Shown: positions 23,628 through 32,375, counted from the first letter of the stretch. The stretch: DNA of 64,000 bases from Streptomyces sp. TLI_171 (GCF_003610255.1 NZ_RAPS01000001.1:4650001-4714000), one strand, 5' to 3'. Numbers and translations are program-made. Notes: a model not told the origin generated them from the sequence alone.

Positions 23628-24221
23628 TCAGACGGTGGTGACGACCTCGTCGTAGGCCAGGCGCGGGCTGCGCGGGAACCAGGCGTCCTCACCGGGCTTG
23701 CCGATGTTGACCACGGCCAGCACCGAGTGCTCGCCGTCGCCGAAGAACTCCTTGTTGATGCCCTCGGCGTCGTAGCCGGTCATCGGGCCGGCGGCCAGGC
23801 CGGCGGCGCGGACGCCGATGATGAAGTAGGCGGCCTGCAGGGCGCCGTTCAGCGTGGCCGAGGACTCGCGGACCGAGCGCTCGCTGAAGAACATGTCCTT
23901 CGCCTGCGGGAAGTGCGGCAGCTGGGTCGGGAGCTCCTCGTGGAACTCGTTGTCGGCGGCGAGGATGGCGACCAGCGGGGCGGTCGAGGTCTTCGCCTTG
24001 TTGCCGTCCGCCATGTGCTGCACGAGGCGGGCGCGGCCCTCCTCGGAGCGGACCAGGACGATGCGCAGCGGCTGCTGGTTGAACGCGGTCGGGCCGAACT
24101 TCACCAGGTCGTAGATCGCCTGGACCTGCTCGTCGCTGACCGGCTCGTCCGAGAACGTGTTGGCGGTGCGGGCCTCGCGGAAGAGCAGGTCCTGGGCGGC
24201 GGCGTCGAGTGCCAGGGTCAT
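23628..24221 (-). CDS. Nitroreductase-family / malonic semialdehyde reductase-like oxidoreductase
   Basis: A 197-residue FMN-dependent enzyme of the RutE/HadB subgroup. Seen: the FMN-binding stretch REARTANTFSDEPV, then KFGPTAFNQQPLRI, a hydrophobic ALQAAYFIIGVRAAGLAAGPM helix region and the C-terminal NIGKPGEDAWFPRSPRL. The family reduces semialdehydes or nitro compounds with NAD(P)H. Nothing nearby belongs to pyrimidine degradation, so the substrate here is open. The gene is transcribed separately; the 137 bp upstream holds an AT-rich patch (24285-24320) that fits a promoter. Confidence 0.88.
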   Translation of the reverse strand: MTLALDAAAQDLLFREARTANTFSDEPVSDEQVQAIYDLVKFGPTAFNQQPLRIVLVRSEEGRARLVQHMADGNKAKTSTAPLVAILAADNEFHEELPTQLPHFPQAKDMFFSERSVRESSATLNGALQAAYFIIGVRAAGLAAGPMTGYDAEGINKEFFGDGEHSVLAVVNIGKPGEDAWFPRSPRLAYDEVVTTV

Positions 24222-24358
24222 GGTCTGTGTCCTACCTCAAAGCTGGGGACTGGGTCCGGGATGGTCGGCACGAGTGCCGCACGGACCGTTCCAACTTCGA
24301 TGAAACTTAAACCATTCCCCGAGGCCACCGTGAGGTACGTCACAGTGGGCCGTCCCGG

Positions 24359-24595
24359 CTACTGGCCGGCGGACTCCTCCGCGGCCAGCGCCGCGTCCAG
24401 CCGGGCCCGGGCGCCGTCCAGCCAGCGCTGACAGACCTTCGCCAACTGCTCGCCGCGCTCCCACAGCGCCAGCGACTCCTCCAGCGTCGTCCCGCCGTTC
24501 TCCAAGCGCCGGACCACGTCCAGCAGTTCGTCCCGCGCCTGCTCGTAACCCGGCGCCTGCTCCGGACCGGCCCCGCCGCCCTGCTGATCTGCCAT
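24359..24595 (-). CDS. xseB: Exodeoxyribonuclease VII small subunit
   Basis: A 78-residue XseB protein: a helical hairpin with YEQARDELLDVVRRLENGGTTLEESLALWERGEQLAKVC, the hallmark sequence of the small subunit that binds the C-terminal region of XseA. With XseA it forms the processive single-strand DNA exonuclease VII. The ATG at 24595 is the only sensible start. Normally xseB directly follows xseA. Here a convergent acetyltransferase and an ECF sigma factor gene lie between them, so xseB needs its own promoter. Confidence 0.93.
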   Translation of the reverse strand: MADQQGGGAGPEQAPGYEQARDELLDVVRRLENGGTTLEESLALWERGEQLAKVCQRWLDGARARLDAALAAEESAGQ

Positions 24596-24620
24596 GCCGC
24601 CCAGGGTAGGCGCTGGCCCC

Positions 24621-24649
24621 GACAAACCCCTTGCAGCCAGGCCTAGGCT
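24621..24649 (+). promoter_or_regulatory. Promoter of the acetyltransferase gene, probably leaderless
   Basis: GACAAA (24621-24626), a 17-bp spacer and TAGGCT (24644-24649), followed seven bases later by the ATG at 24657. The -35 is a partial match. Transcription would start at the ATG. Confidence 0.55.
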
Positions 24650-24656
24650 CCCGAAC

Positions 24657-25136
24657 ATGAGCACCCCACGCCCGGCCCGGCCCGAGGACGCGGACGAACT
24701 GGTCCGACTCCGCACGCTGATGTTCGAGTCCATGCAGGGACAGGCGCGCCCCGGGCCCTGGCAGTCGACCGCCCGCGAGCTGCTGGCCGGCGGGCTGGCG
24801 GAGCCCGGCCGGCGGCTGCAGGCCTTCGTGGTCGACGACCCGGAGCGGCCCGGCCGGCTCGCCAGCTGCGCGGTCGGCACCCTGGAGCAGCGGCTGCCCG
24901 CCCCCGGCCACCCCGACGGACTGTTCGGCTTCGTCTTCAACATCTCCACCGACCCGGCCCACCGCGGCCGCGGCCACGCCCGGGCCTGCACCGAGGCCCT
25001 GCTCGCCTGGTTCGACGAGCGCCGCGCCACCCGGATCGACCTGCACGCCACCGAGGGCGGCGAGTCGCTCTACCGCAGCCTCGGCTTCCACGAGCACTCG
25101 ACCCCGCTGTCCCGCCAGCGGCTGCTCGCCGACTGA
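24657..25136 (+). CDS. GNAT-family N-acetyltransferase
   Basis: A 159-residue acetyl-CoA-dependent acyltransferase. The acetyl-CoA pyrophosphate loop is NISTDPAHRGRGHARACTEAL (about 103-122), with a beta strand (GFVFNIS) before it and the C-terminal GGESLYRSLGFHEH. The substrate is unknown. The 3' 67 bases overlap the 3' end of the convergent sigma factor gene, so the two mRNAs are complementary at their ends. The gene interrupts the usual xseA-xseB pair. Confidence 0.88.
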   Translation: MSTPRPARPEDADELVRLRTLMFESMQGQARPGPWQSTARELLAGGLAEPGRRLQAFVVDDPERPGRLASCAVGTLEQRLPAPGHPDGLFGFVFNISTDPAHRGRGHARACTEALLAWFDERRATRIDLHATEGGESLYRSLGFHEHSTPLSRQRLLAD

Positions 25137-25756
25137 ACCGACTGACCGGCCGTCATGCTCGGGCGCGGCCCCACCGGGCGGCGGGCCGGCAGCGGCGCGT
25201 CCTCCGCCAGCGAGCGCCGCAGGTTGAGCCGCGCCCGGTACGTCAGCGTCTTCACCGCGCCGACCCGCAGGCCGATCCGGTCCGCGATCTCCACCGAGCT
25301 CAGCCCGTCCCAGTACCGCAGCCGCACCACCGCCCGCTGACGCTCGTTCAGCACCGACAGCGCCGCGCACACCCGGGCCGCCTCCGCCGCCGCGATCACC
25401 GACTCCTCGACCCGCACCCCGGAATCGCGGTCCGCCACCGCCGCGACCGCCGACTCCCGGCGCGTGGAGCGCCGTTTCTCGTGGTCCAGCAGCACATTGC
25501 GGGCGATGGTGAACATCCACGCGCCGAGATCCGTACCCGTCCAGTGGAAACCACGAATTCCCGCCATCGCGCGGACGAAGGTGTCCTGGGCCAGGTCCTC
25601 GGCCAGCGGACGGCTCCCGGTGCGGCGCAACAGGAACGCCAGCACCACGCCGTGATAACGCCGGTAGATGTCCGCCCAGGCATCGCGGTTCCCGGACCTC
25701 GCGGCCTCGATCAGCGCGGGCGTCACCACCGGTCTGTCCGACGGGGAAACGTCCAT
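25070..25756 (-). CDS. ECF-type RNA polymerase sigma factor
   Basis: A 228-residue sigma-70 family protein with region 2 (about 30-100: DIYRRYHGVVLAFLLRRTG, AEDLAQDTFVRAM, GAWMFTIARNVLLDHEKR) and region 4 (about 138-190: LNERQRAVVRLRYWDGLSSVEIADRIG, AVKTLTYRARLNLRR). A Pro/Ser/Arg-rich tail of about 35 residues extends past region 4. ATG at 25756 is preferred over the longer frame because GGAGG precedes it. No anti-sigma gene is adjacent, so control may be by the tail, transcription or antisense. A good vegetative-type promoter lies upstream. The last 67 bases overlap the convergent acetyltransferase gene. Confidence 0.9.
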   Translation of the reverse strand: MDVSPSDRPVVTPALIEAARSGNRDAWADIYRRYHGVVLAFLLRRTGSRPLAEDLAQDTFVRAMAGIRGFHWTGTDLGAWMFTIARNVLLDHEKRRSTRRESAVAAVADRDSGVRVEESVIAAAEAARVCAALSVLNERQRAVVRLRYWDGLSSVEIADRIGLRVGAVKTLTYRARLNLRRSLAEDAPLPARRPVGPRPSMTAGQSVQSASSRWRDSGVECSWKPRLR

Positions 25757-25796
25757 GCCAACCTCCGGGAAAACTCCGGAAAAGGGAAGGCCCGTC

Positions 25797-25825
25797 ACAC
25801 TAGGACCGGTTTCGACCCGGTGCAA
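25797..25825 (-). promoter_or_regulatory. Promoter of the ECF sigma factor gene
   Basis: On the minus strand TTGCAC (25825-25820), a 17-bp spacer, then TAGTGT (25802-25797). It is a good vegetative promoter match, about 40 bases before the ATG at 25756. Confidence 0.7.
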
Positions 25826-25921
25826 GCAGTTCACGGAAAAGGTCCGGGAATTCCCGGAATTGCCACCCGGTGGGGGCTCGCGGGCATTGCCGCGAGCCCG
25901 TACCGGATTGTCGACGGACCG

Positions 25922-27157
25922 TCAGTTCCGCTCCGCCGCATCGTCCGCCGCACCGTCCGCCCGGACCTCGAAGCCGCCGCGCGCGACCCGGGCCCGCAGC
26001 GCCTCGCCGTCCGCGACCTGCCCCGGGTCGGTCACCACCGTGCCGTCCGCCTTCTGCAGCACCGCGTAGCCGCGCTCCAGGGTGGCCAGCGGCGACAGCG
26101 CCACCACCCGGGCCAGCGCGTGCCCCAGGTCGGTCTGCGCGTGGTCCAGCCGGTGGCCCAGCACCCGGCGGGCCCGCTCCACCAGCGCCGTCACCTCCGC
26201 ACCGCGCGCCGCCACCGCCTCGGTCGGCGCCGCCAGCGCCGGACGGCTGCGCACCGACGCCAGGCCGGCCTGCTCGCGGTCCACCCGGTGCAGCACGTAC
26301 CGGCGCGCCCGGTCCCGCAACTGCCGCACCCGGGCCAGCTCCTCGCCGACGTCCGGCACCACCCGCTTCGCGGCGTCGGTCGGCGTGGACGCCCGGTAGT
26401 CCGCGACGAAGTCCAGCAGCGGCTGGTCCGGCTCGTGCCCGATCGCGCTCACCACCGGCGTCCGGGCCGCCGCCACCGTCCGCACCAGCTCCTCGTCCGA
26501 GAACGGCAGCAGGTCCTCCACGCTGCCGCCGCCGCGGGCCACCACGATCACCTCGACCTCCGGGTGGGCGTCCAGCTCGCGCACCGCCGCACAGACCTGC
26601 GACACCGCCTGCGGGCCCTGCACCAGCACGTTCCGCACCTCGAAGCGGACCGCCGGCCAGCGCCGCCGGGCGTTCTCCAGCACGTCCCGCTCGGCCGCCG
26701 AGCCGCGGCCCGTCACCAGGCCCACGCAGCCCGGCAGGAACGGCAGCGGCTTCTTCCGGCCATCCTCGAACAGGCCCTCGGCGAACAGCTTCCGCTTCAA
26801 CTGCTCCAGCCGGGCCAGCAGTTCGCCCAGCCCCACCAGCCGGATCTCGGACGCCCGCAGCGACAGGCTGCCGCGCGCCGTGTACCACTCCGGCTTGGCG
26901 AGCACGATCACCCGCGAACCCTCCTGCACCGCCTCCGCGACCTGCTCGAACACCGAGCGGAAGCAGGTCACCGTCAGCGACACGTCCCGGTCCGGGTCGC
27001 GCAGCGTCAGGAACACCATCCCCGCCCCGGGTCGCCGGGACAGCTGCGCGATCTGCCCCTCCACCCACACCTCGCCGAGCCGGTCGACCCACCCGCCGAT
27101 CAACGCCGAGACCTTCCCCACCGGCAGGGGCGCTTCGGGACTGCTCGTGTTGGCCAT
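25922..27157 (-). CDS. xseA: Exodeoxyribonuclease VII large subunit
   Basis: A 411-residue XseA. It has an N-terminal OB-fold single-strand DNA-binding domain (about 10-110, VWVEGQIAQLSRRPGAGMVFLTLRD) and a catalytic domain with GLVTGRGSAAERDVLENARRRWP, VIVVARGGGSVEDLLPFSDEELVR and VVSAIGHEPDQPLLDFVADYRASTPTDAA, all conserved family blocks. The C-terminal coiled-coil region binds XseB. It is separated from xseB by about 1.3 kb containing two unrelated genes, which is unusual. Confidence 0.96.
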   Translation of the reverse strand: MANTSSPEAPLPVGKVSALIGGWVDRLGEVWVEGQIAQLSRRPGAGMVFLTLRDPDRDVSLTVTCFRSVFEQVAEAVQEGSRVIVLAKPEWYTARGSLSLRASEIRLVGLGELLARLEQLKRKLFAEGLFEDGRKKPLPFLPGCVGLVTGRGSAAERDVLENARRRWPAVRFEVRNVLVQGPQAVSQVCAAVRELDAHPEVEVIVVARGGGSVEDLLPFSDEELVRTVAAARTPVVSAIGHEPDQPLLDFVADYRASTPTDAAKRVVPDVGEELARVRQLRDRARRYVLHRVDREQAGLASVRSRPALAAPTEAVAARGAEVTALVERARRVLGHRLDHAQTDLGHALARVVALSPLATLERGYAVLQKADGTVVTDPGQVADGEALRARVARGGFEVRADGAADDAAERN

Positions 27158-27207
27158 CCCCCGAGGCTAGCCGCAGGGCGGGACAATCCGGGGGCCGGTG
27201 CGCGCGG

Positions 27208-28545
27208 CTACGGCCCGGGCGCCCGACCCCGCTGCGCCAGCAGCACCAGCAGTCCCGCCGCGAGCCAGACCGCGCCCACCAGCTGCGCCGTGTGCGAGGC
27301 CTCCACCAGCACCGCCACCAGCACCGCGATGCCCAGCACCGGCACCACCCCGTGCCGCAGCCAGTCCCGGGAGCCGCCCCGTACCACGTACCAGCCGATC
27401 ACCGAGGCGTGCAGCAGCACGAACGCGGTGAGCGCGCCGACGTTCACCACCGAGGTCAGCTGGTCCAGCCCGTCGTCCCGGCGGGCCGCCCACACCGCGG
27501 CTACCAGCGTGATCACGGCCGCCGTCAGCAGCGCCCGCCGCGGCACGGCCGTCCGCCCGTCCACCACGCCCAGCGCCCGCGGCAGCCGCCCCTCCCGGCC
27601 CATCGCGAACACCAGCCGCCCGGCCGCGGCCTGGCCGGCCAGCGCCGCGAACGCCGCCCCGATCGCCTTGGAAGCCGCGATCAGCACGTGCAGCCAGTGC
27701 CCGACGGACGCCTCCACGGTGTCGTAGAAGGCCGACCCCTGCGCCGCCGGGTCCGCCGCCAGTTGAGCGGGCGTCACGGGCTCCAGCACCGCCGCCAGGT
27801 ACGTCTGCACCACGAACAGCAGCCCGGCCAGCGCCAGGCACCACAGCACGGCCCGCGCCACCGCCGCCGAGGCGCCGACCGCCTCCTCCACGAAGGAGGC
27901 GATCGCGTCGAAGCCCAGGTAGGAGAGCACCGCCACCGAGACCGCGGACAGCACCGCCGTCAACGAGAACGCGCCGACTCCGCCGAACGGGGAGCCCCAG
28001 TCCCGGGCGGCCCCGTCCCTGGCCAGCACCACCACCGCCGAGACCACGAAGACGGCGAGCACCACGATCTCCATCGCCAGCACCGCGAACCCGACCACGG
28101 CCGCCGTCCGCACGCCCACCAGGTTGAGCGCGGTGGTGACCAGCACCGCCAGCACCGTCCACACCCAGCGCGACACGTCCGGCACCAGCGAGTTCAGCGC
28201 GATGCCGGAGAACAGGTACGCCACCGCCGGGATCAGCAGGTAGTCGAGCATCGCCATCCACCCGGCGACGAACCCCGGTCCCTCGCCGAGCCCGGCCCGG
28301 GCGTACGCGAACACCGAGCCGGCCCGCGGCACCGCCCGCACCATCTCGGCGTACGACAGCGCGGTGAACCCCATCGCCACCGTCGCCACGAGGTACACCG
28401 CGGCGACCGCGCCGTGGCTCTTGGCGTCCAGCACGCCGAACACGCCGACCGGCGCCATCGGGGCGATGAACAGCAGTCCGTACACCATCAGGTCGCGCAC
28501 CCCGAGGGTGCGGCGCAGCGCGCTGGTCTCCTGGCTCCGTCTCAC
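27208..28545 (-). CDS. APC-superfamily amino acid/polyamine permease
   Basis: A 445-residue transporter with about 12 membrane helices. The first helix carries the APC ligand-site pattern (LLFIAPMAPVGVFGVLDAKSHG), and helix 6 has the unwound GFDAIASFVEEAVG segment, both typical of APC importers related to PuuP-like permeases. The substrate is not certain; amino acid or polyamine is likely. The start is GTG at 28545 with GGCGGG nearby. It is divergent from ispH with only 83 bp between starts, so the two promoters are back to back. Confidence 0.88.
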   Translation of the reverse strand: MRRSQETSALRRTLGVRDLMVYGLLFIAPMAPVGVFGVLDAKSHGAVAAVYLVATVAMGFTALSYAEMVRAVPRAGSVFAYARAGLGEGPGFVAGWMAMLDYLLIPAVAYLFSGIALNSLVPDVSRWVWTVLAVLVTTALNLVGVRTAAVVGFAVLAMEIVVLAVFVVSAVVVLARDGAARDWGSPFGGVGAFSLTAVLSAVSVAVLSYLGFDAIASFVEEAVGASAAVARAVLWCLALAGLLFVVQTYLAAVLEPVTPAQLAADPAAQGSAFYDTVEASVGHWLHVLIAASKAIGAAFAALAGQAAAGRLVFAMGREGRLPRALGVVDGRTAVPRRALLTAAVITLVAAVWAARRDDGLDQLTSVVNVGALTAFVLLHASVIGWYVVRGGSRDWLRHGVVPVLGIAVLVAVLVEASHTAQLVGAVWLAAGLLVLLAQRGRAPGP

Positions 28546-28616
28546 CCCGCCATTGCACCCCGCACCCGCACCGCGCCGCAGCGGCGACGCGCGTCGGCGC
28601 CCGCGCGACTCGCCCG

Positions 28617-28622
28617 TACGAT
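28617..28622 (+). promoter_or_regulatory. -10 element of ispH, probable leaderless transcript
   Basis: TACGAT ends six bases before the ispH ATG at 28629. The GGAG in the gap is too close to serve as a normal ribosome site. Confidence 0.5.
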
Positions 28623-28628
28623 GGAGCC

Positions 28629-29603
28629 ATGTCCACCAGCACCCAGCGCCGTGTCCTGCTCGCCGCCCCCCGTGGCTACTGCGCGGGCGTCGACCGCGCC
28701 GTGATCGCCGTGGAGAAGGCCCTGGAGCAGTACGGGGCGCCGATCTACGTCCGCAAGCAGATCGTCCACAACAAGTACGTCGTGCAGACCCTGGAGCGGC
28801 AGGGCGCGATCTTCGTCGACGAGACGGAGGAGGTGCCCGAGGGCGCCATCGTGGTGTTCTCCGCGCACGGCGTGGCCCCGTCCGTGCACGACGAGGCCGA
28901 GGCCGGCAAGCTCGCCACCATCGACGCCACCTGCCCGCTGGTCACCAAGGTGCACAAGGAGGCCCGCCGGTTCGCCGACGAGGACTACGACATCCTGCTG
29001 ATCGGCCACGAGGGCCACGAAGAGGTCATCGGCACCATGGGCGAGGCCCCGGACCGGATCCACCTGGTGGACGGCGCCGAGGACGTCGAGAACGTCAGGA
29101 TCCGCGACGAGTCGAAGCTGGTCTGGCTCTCCCAGACCACCCTCTCCGTGGACGAGACGATGGAGACCGTCGGCGCCCTCAAGAAGCGCTTCCCGCTGCT
29201 GGTCTCGCCGCCCAGCGACGACATCTGCTACGCCACCCAGAACCGCCAGGTCGCCGTCAAGCAGCTCGCTCCCGAGGCGGACCTGCTGATCGTGGTCGGC
29301 TCCAAGAACTCCTCGAACTCGGTCCGCCTGGTCGAGGTCGGCCTGGAGTACGGCGCGAAGGCCGCCCACCTGGTCGACTTCGCCGAGGAGATCGACCCGG
29401 CCTGGCTGGAGGGCGTCGGGACGGTCGGCCTGACCAGCGGCGCCTCGGTGCCGGAGATCCTGGTCGACGGCGTGCTCGAACTGCTCGCCTCGCACGGTTT
29501 CGAGGACGTCCGGATCGTCAAGACCGCGGAGGAGCACCTCACCTTCTCGCTCCCCAAGGAGCTCCGCCGCGACCTGCGCGCCGAGGCCGCCGGCAAGCTC
29601 TGA
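28629..29603 (+). CDS. ispH: 4-hydroxy-3-methylbut-2-enyl diphosphate reductase
   Basis: A 324-residue IspH (LytB), the last enzyme of the MEP isoprenoid pathway, making IPP and DMAPP with a [4Fe-4S] cluster. Cluster cysteines: Cys18 (PRGYCAGVDRA), Cys102 (DATCPLVTKVH) and Cys200 (DDICYATQNRQ). HNKYVV, SAHGVAPSV, GHEGHEEVIGT and GSKNSSNS are also conserved substrate-site blocks. It supplies the precursors used by UppS at the left of the window, although the genes are not linked in an operon. A terminator follows. Confidence 0.97.
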   Translation: MSTSTQRRVLLAAPRGYCAGVDRAVIAVEKALEQYGAPIYVRKQIVHNKYVVQTLERQGAIFVDETEEVPEGAIVVFSAHGVAPSVHDEAEAGKLATIDATCPLVTKVHKEARRFADEDYDILLIGHEGHEEVIGTMGEAPDRIHLVDGAEDVENVRIRDESKLVWLSQTTLSVDETMETVGALKKRFPLLVSPPSDDICYATQNRQVAVKQLAPEADLLIVVGSKNSSNSVRLVEVGLEYGAKAAHLVDFAEEIDPAWLEGVGTVGLTSGASVPEILVDGVLELLASHGFEDVRIVKTAEEHLTFSLPKELRRDLRAEAAGKL

Positions 29604-29619
29604 CCCGCAGTCAGCACGG

Positions 29620-29648
29620 TGCCCGGGCCCCTTCGGGGGGTCCGGGCA
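29620..29648 (+). terminator. Terminator after ispH
   Basis: A 12-bp stem (29620-29631 with 29637-29648, one G-T pair) with a 5-base TTCGG loop, 16 bases after the ispH stop. Confidence 0.75.
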
Positions 29649-29764
29649 TCGCCCGTGCGGGCGGCCACCGTCCGGGAACGGCTGCGACGGGCCCCGCGCC
29701 CCCGTACGTTGGTGCGAAGGCCGGTGGGCAGCGGACGCCCCCGGCGGTACGGGAGGCGACGGCA

Positions 29765-30511
29765 GTGACGACGGTCTTCGGCGTGGACATCGGTGGCTCG
29801 GGCATCAAGGGCGCACCGGTCGACCTGGACAGGGGCGTGCTCGCCCAGGAACGGCACAAGGTGCTGACCCCGCACCCGTCCGCCCCCGACGCGGTGATCG
29901 ACGCGGTCTGCGAGGTGGTCCGGCACTTCGACCACCGCGGGCCGGTCGGGCTGACCTTCCCCGGGGTGGTCGTCGACGGCTCCACCATGACCGCGGCCAA
30001 CGTCGACAAGGGCTGGATCGGCATGGACGCCGCCGCCCGGTTCAGCCAGGCGCTCGGGCTGCCCGCCACCGTGCTCAACGACGCCGACGCGGCCGGCGTC
30101 GCCGAGGTCACCTACGGCGCGGGCCGCGGCCGCGGCGGCGTGGTCCTGCTGCTCACCTTCGGCACCGGCATCGGCAGCGCCCTGTTCGCCGACGGGGTGC
30201 TCGTCCCCAACACCGAGCTCGGCCACCTCGAACTGCGCGGCAAGGACGCCGAACGGCGCGCCTCCTCCGCCGCCAAGGAACGCCACGACCTCAGCTGGGC
30301 CCAGTGGGCGGAGCGGGTCGACGAGTACCTCGACCTGGTCGAGATGCTGTTCTCCCCGCAGCTGGTGATCGTCGGCGGCGGGGTCAGCCGCAAGCACGAC
30401 AAGTTCCTGCCGCTGCTGAAGGACCGCCGCGCCGAGGTGGTCCCCGCCGAACTGCGCAACGACGCGGGCATCGTCGGCGCGGCGATGGCCGCCGCCAAGC
30501 AGCAGTCCTAG
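29765..30511 (+). CDS. ppgK: Polyphosphate glucokinase (ROK family)
   Basis: A 248-residue kinase using inorganic polyphosphate or ATP to phosphorylate glucose. Seen: the N-terminal phosphate loop FGVDIGGSGIKGAPVDL, LTFPGVV, the catalytic LNDADAAGVAEV, LTFGTGIGSALF, and NTELGHLELRGKDAERRASSAAKE, the polyphosphate-glucokinase-specific block. The start is GTG at 29765 behind GGAGGCGACGGCA. Its stop codon shares the CTAG tetranucleotide with the stop of the convergent DUF6542 gene. Confidence 0.94.
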   Translation: MTTVFGVDIGGSGIKGAPVDLDRGVLAQERHKVLTPHPSAPDAVIDAVCEVVRHFDHRGPVGLTFPGVVVDGSTMTAANVDKGWIGMDAAARFSQALGLPATVLNDADAAGVAEVTYGAGRGRGGVVLLLTFGTGIGSALFADGVLVPNTELGHLELRGKDAERRASSAAKERHDLSWAQWAERVDEYLDLVEMLFSPQLVIVGGGVSRKHDKFLPLLKDRRAEVVPAELRNDAGIVGAAMAAAKQQS

Positions 30512-31122
30512 GAGGCGCGCTCCCTGGCCCGGTGCCGGCGGCGCTGGGCCAGGTGGCGGGCGGCGACGATCGCGGCGGCCAGGCCGGTGCCGGTGAACAG
30601 CCAGCCGGCCCGCAGGGCCAGGCCGCCGGCCAGCGCCACCACCTGGCCGGTGACGCCCTGCGCGGAGACCGGCTGGAGCAGCACCAGGGCCGCCGCGAAC
30701 GCGATCGGCCCGCAGATCGGCGCCGCCGCGAGATCCGGGTACCGCACCCGCACGGCCAGCTGGAAGCACACCACCAGATAGCCGAGCCCGAACAGCACCC
30801 CGAGCCCGCCGAACAGCAGCCGGTCCACCCCGGCGGCCGCCAGCGTCCCGGCCATCGCGGCCACTCCGGTGCCCACGGCCGTCAGCCGGGCCGGACGCCC
30901 GCTGCCGCCGCGGGCCCGACGGGCCGTCAGCAGGCGCTGCAGCAGCTGCTGCACCGGCGGCCCGGCCCGGCCGCCGGAGGCCGTGCGCAACCGGGACTCG
31001 GGGGGCCCGCTCTGCCCCGGAACGGCGGCCTCGGCGGCGCCGCTCCCCGGCGGTCGCCTTCTCGGCCCTGGCGGCTGGGTACGGATGCTCTGCTCCACCC
31101 GACCAACGTACGGTCCGATCAT
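30508..31122 (-). CDS. DUF6542-type integral membrane protein
   Basis: A 204-residue protein with a Pro/Arg/Gly-rich cytoplasmic N-terminus (about 1-80) and four predicted membrane helices (from RLTAVGTGVAAMAGTLAAAGVD to LFTGTGLAAAIVAARHLA), ending in a basic RRRHRARERAS tail. This matches a small membrane protein family (DUF6542) that I recall near ppgK/ychF in streptomycetes; no function is known. ATG at 31122 with AGGGTG upstream is preferred over the longer open frame. It is divergent from ychF and its 3' end overlaps ppgK by four bases. Confidence 0.75.
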   Translation of the reverse strand: MIGPYVGRVEQSIRTQPPGPRRRPPGSGAAEAAVPGQSGPPESRLRTASGGRAGPPVQQLLQRLLTARRARGGSGRPARLTAVGTGVAAMAGTLAAAGVDRLLFGGLGVLFGLGYLVVCFQLAVRVRYPDLAAAPICGPIAFAAALVLLQPVSAQGVTGQVVALAGGLALRAGWLFTGTGLAAAIVAARHLAQRRRHRARERAS

Positions 31123-31301
31123 CGACACCCTGTGTAATGGCCCCCGAGCAATTGTCCGTGTCCGTCCGTCATGCGCCGCACCGCGCTGCCGGTGGGCCCC
31201 CGCACGCCCCGTAGACTGGGGGATCGGCCCGCACCGGGCCGCCGCTCGACGGACTCCAGCCGGGGACACCAAGCCCTCCAAGCCACGGGACACCACTCTC
31301 C

Positions 31302-32375
31302 ATGTCGCTCACGATCGGAATCGTCGGCCTGCCGAACGTCGGCAAGTCGACCCTGTTCAACGCCCTGACCAAGAACGACGTGCTGGCGGCCAACTACCCG
31401 TTCGCCACCATCGAGCCCAACGTCGGCGTCGTGGGCGTCCCCGACCCGCGGCTGGACAGGCTCGCCGAGATCTTCGGCTCGCAGCGGATCCTCCCCGCCA
31501 CCGTCGACTTCGTCGACATCGCCGGCATCGTCCGCGGCGCCAGCGAGGGCGAGGGCCTCGGCAACAAGTTCCTCGCCAACATCCGCGAGGCCAACGCGAT
31601 CTGCCAGGTCGTCCGGGCCTTCACCGACCCCGACGTGGTCCACGTGGACGGCAAGGTCTCGCCCAAGGACGACATCGAGACCATCCACACCGAGCTGATC
31701 CTCGCCGACCTGCAGACCATCGAGAAGGCGCTGCCCCGTCTGCAGAAGGAAGCCCGGCTGAAGAAGGACACCGCCCCCGTCCTCGCCGCCGCCGAGGCCG
31801 CCCAGGCCGTGCTGGAGACCGGCAAGACCCTGTTCGAGGCCGGGTTCGACACCACCCCGGTCCGCGACCTGCACCTGATGACCGCGAAGCCGTTCCTCTA
31901 CGTCTTCAACGTCGACGAGGACGCCCTCTCCGACGAGGACTTCAAGAACACCCAGCGCGCCCTGGTCGCGCCCGCCGAGGCCATCTTCCTCAACGCCAAG
32001 ATCGAGTCCGAGCTGATCGAGCTCGACGACGCCGAGGCGCTCGAACTCCTCCAGTCCATGGGCCAGGACGAGCCCGGCCTCGCCACCCTCGCCCGCGTCG
32101 GCTTCGACACCCTCGGCCTGCAGACCTACCTGACCGCCGGTCCCAAGGAAGCCCGCGCCTGGACCATCCGCAAGGGCGCCACCGCCCCCGAGGCCGCCGG
32201 TGTCATCCACACCGACTTCCAGAAGGGCTTCATCAAGGCCGAGGTCACCTCCTTCGAGGACCTCGTCGCCGCCGGCTCCCTCACCGAGGCCCGCGCCAAG
32301 GGCAAGGCCCGCATCGAGGGCAAGGAATACATCATGCAGGACGGCGACGTCGTCGAGTTCCGCTTCAACGTCTGA
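31302..32375 (+). CDS. ychF: Redox-regulated ATPase YchF (Obg family)
   Basis: A 357-residue TRAFAC-class P-loop protein that hydrolyses ATP rather than GTP and associates with ribosomes. Seen: GLPNVGKST (9-17), DIAGIVRGASEGEGLGNKFL (G3), a central coiled-coil region and the C-terminal TGS domain (GPKEARAWTIRKGATAPEAAGVIHTDF... DGDVVEFRFNV). Complete and of normal length. A terminator follows. The gene closes the conserved metabolic block that begins at the fumarase. Confidence 0.96.
   Translation: MSLTIGIVGLPNVGKSTLFNALTKNDVLAANYPFATIEPNVGVVGVPDPRLDRLAEIFGSQRILPATVDFVDIAGIVRGASEGEGLGNKFLANIREANAICQVVRAFTDPDVVHVDGKVSPKDDIETIHTELILADLQTIEKALPRLQKEARLKKDTAPVLAAAEAAQAVLETGKTLFEAGFDTTPVRDLHLMTAKPFLYVFNVDEDALSDEDFKNTQRALVAPAEAIFLNAKIESELIELDDAEALELLQSMGQDEPGLATLARVGFDTLGLQTYLTAGPKEARAWTIRKGATAPEAAGVIHTDFQKGFIKAEVTSFEDLVAAGSLTEARAKGKARIEGKEYIMQDGDVVEFRFNV

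Noticed and set aside
22906..23655. A 249-codon plus-strand frame overlapping the DUF4245 gene.
   Set aside because: Gly/Arg-rich composition typical of a shifted frame; the DUF4245 frame has a membrane helix, conserved blocks and a fitting terminator.
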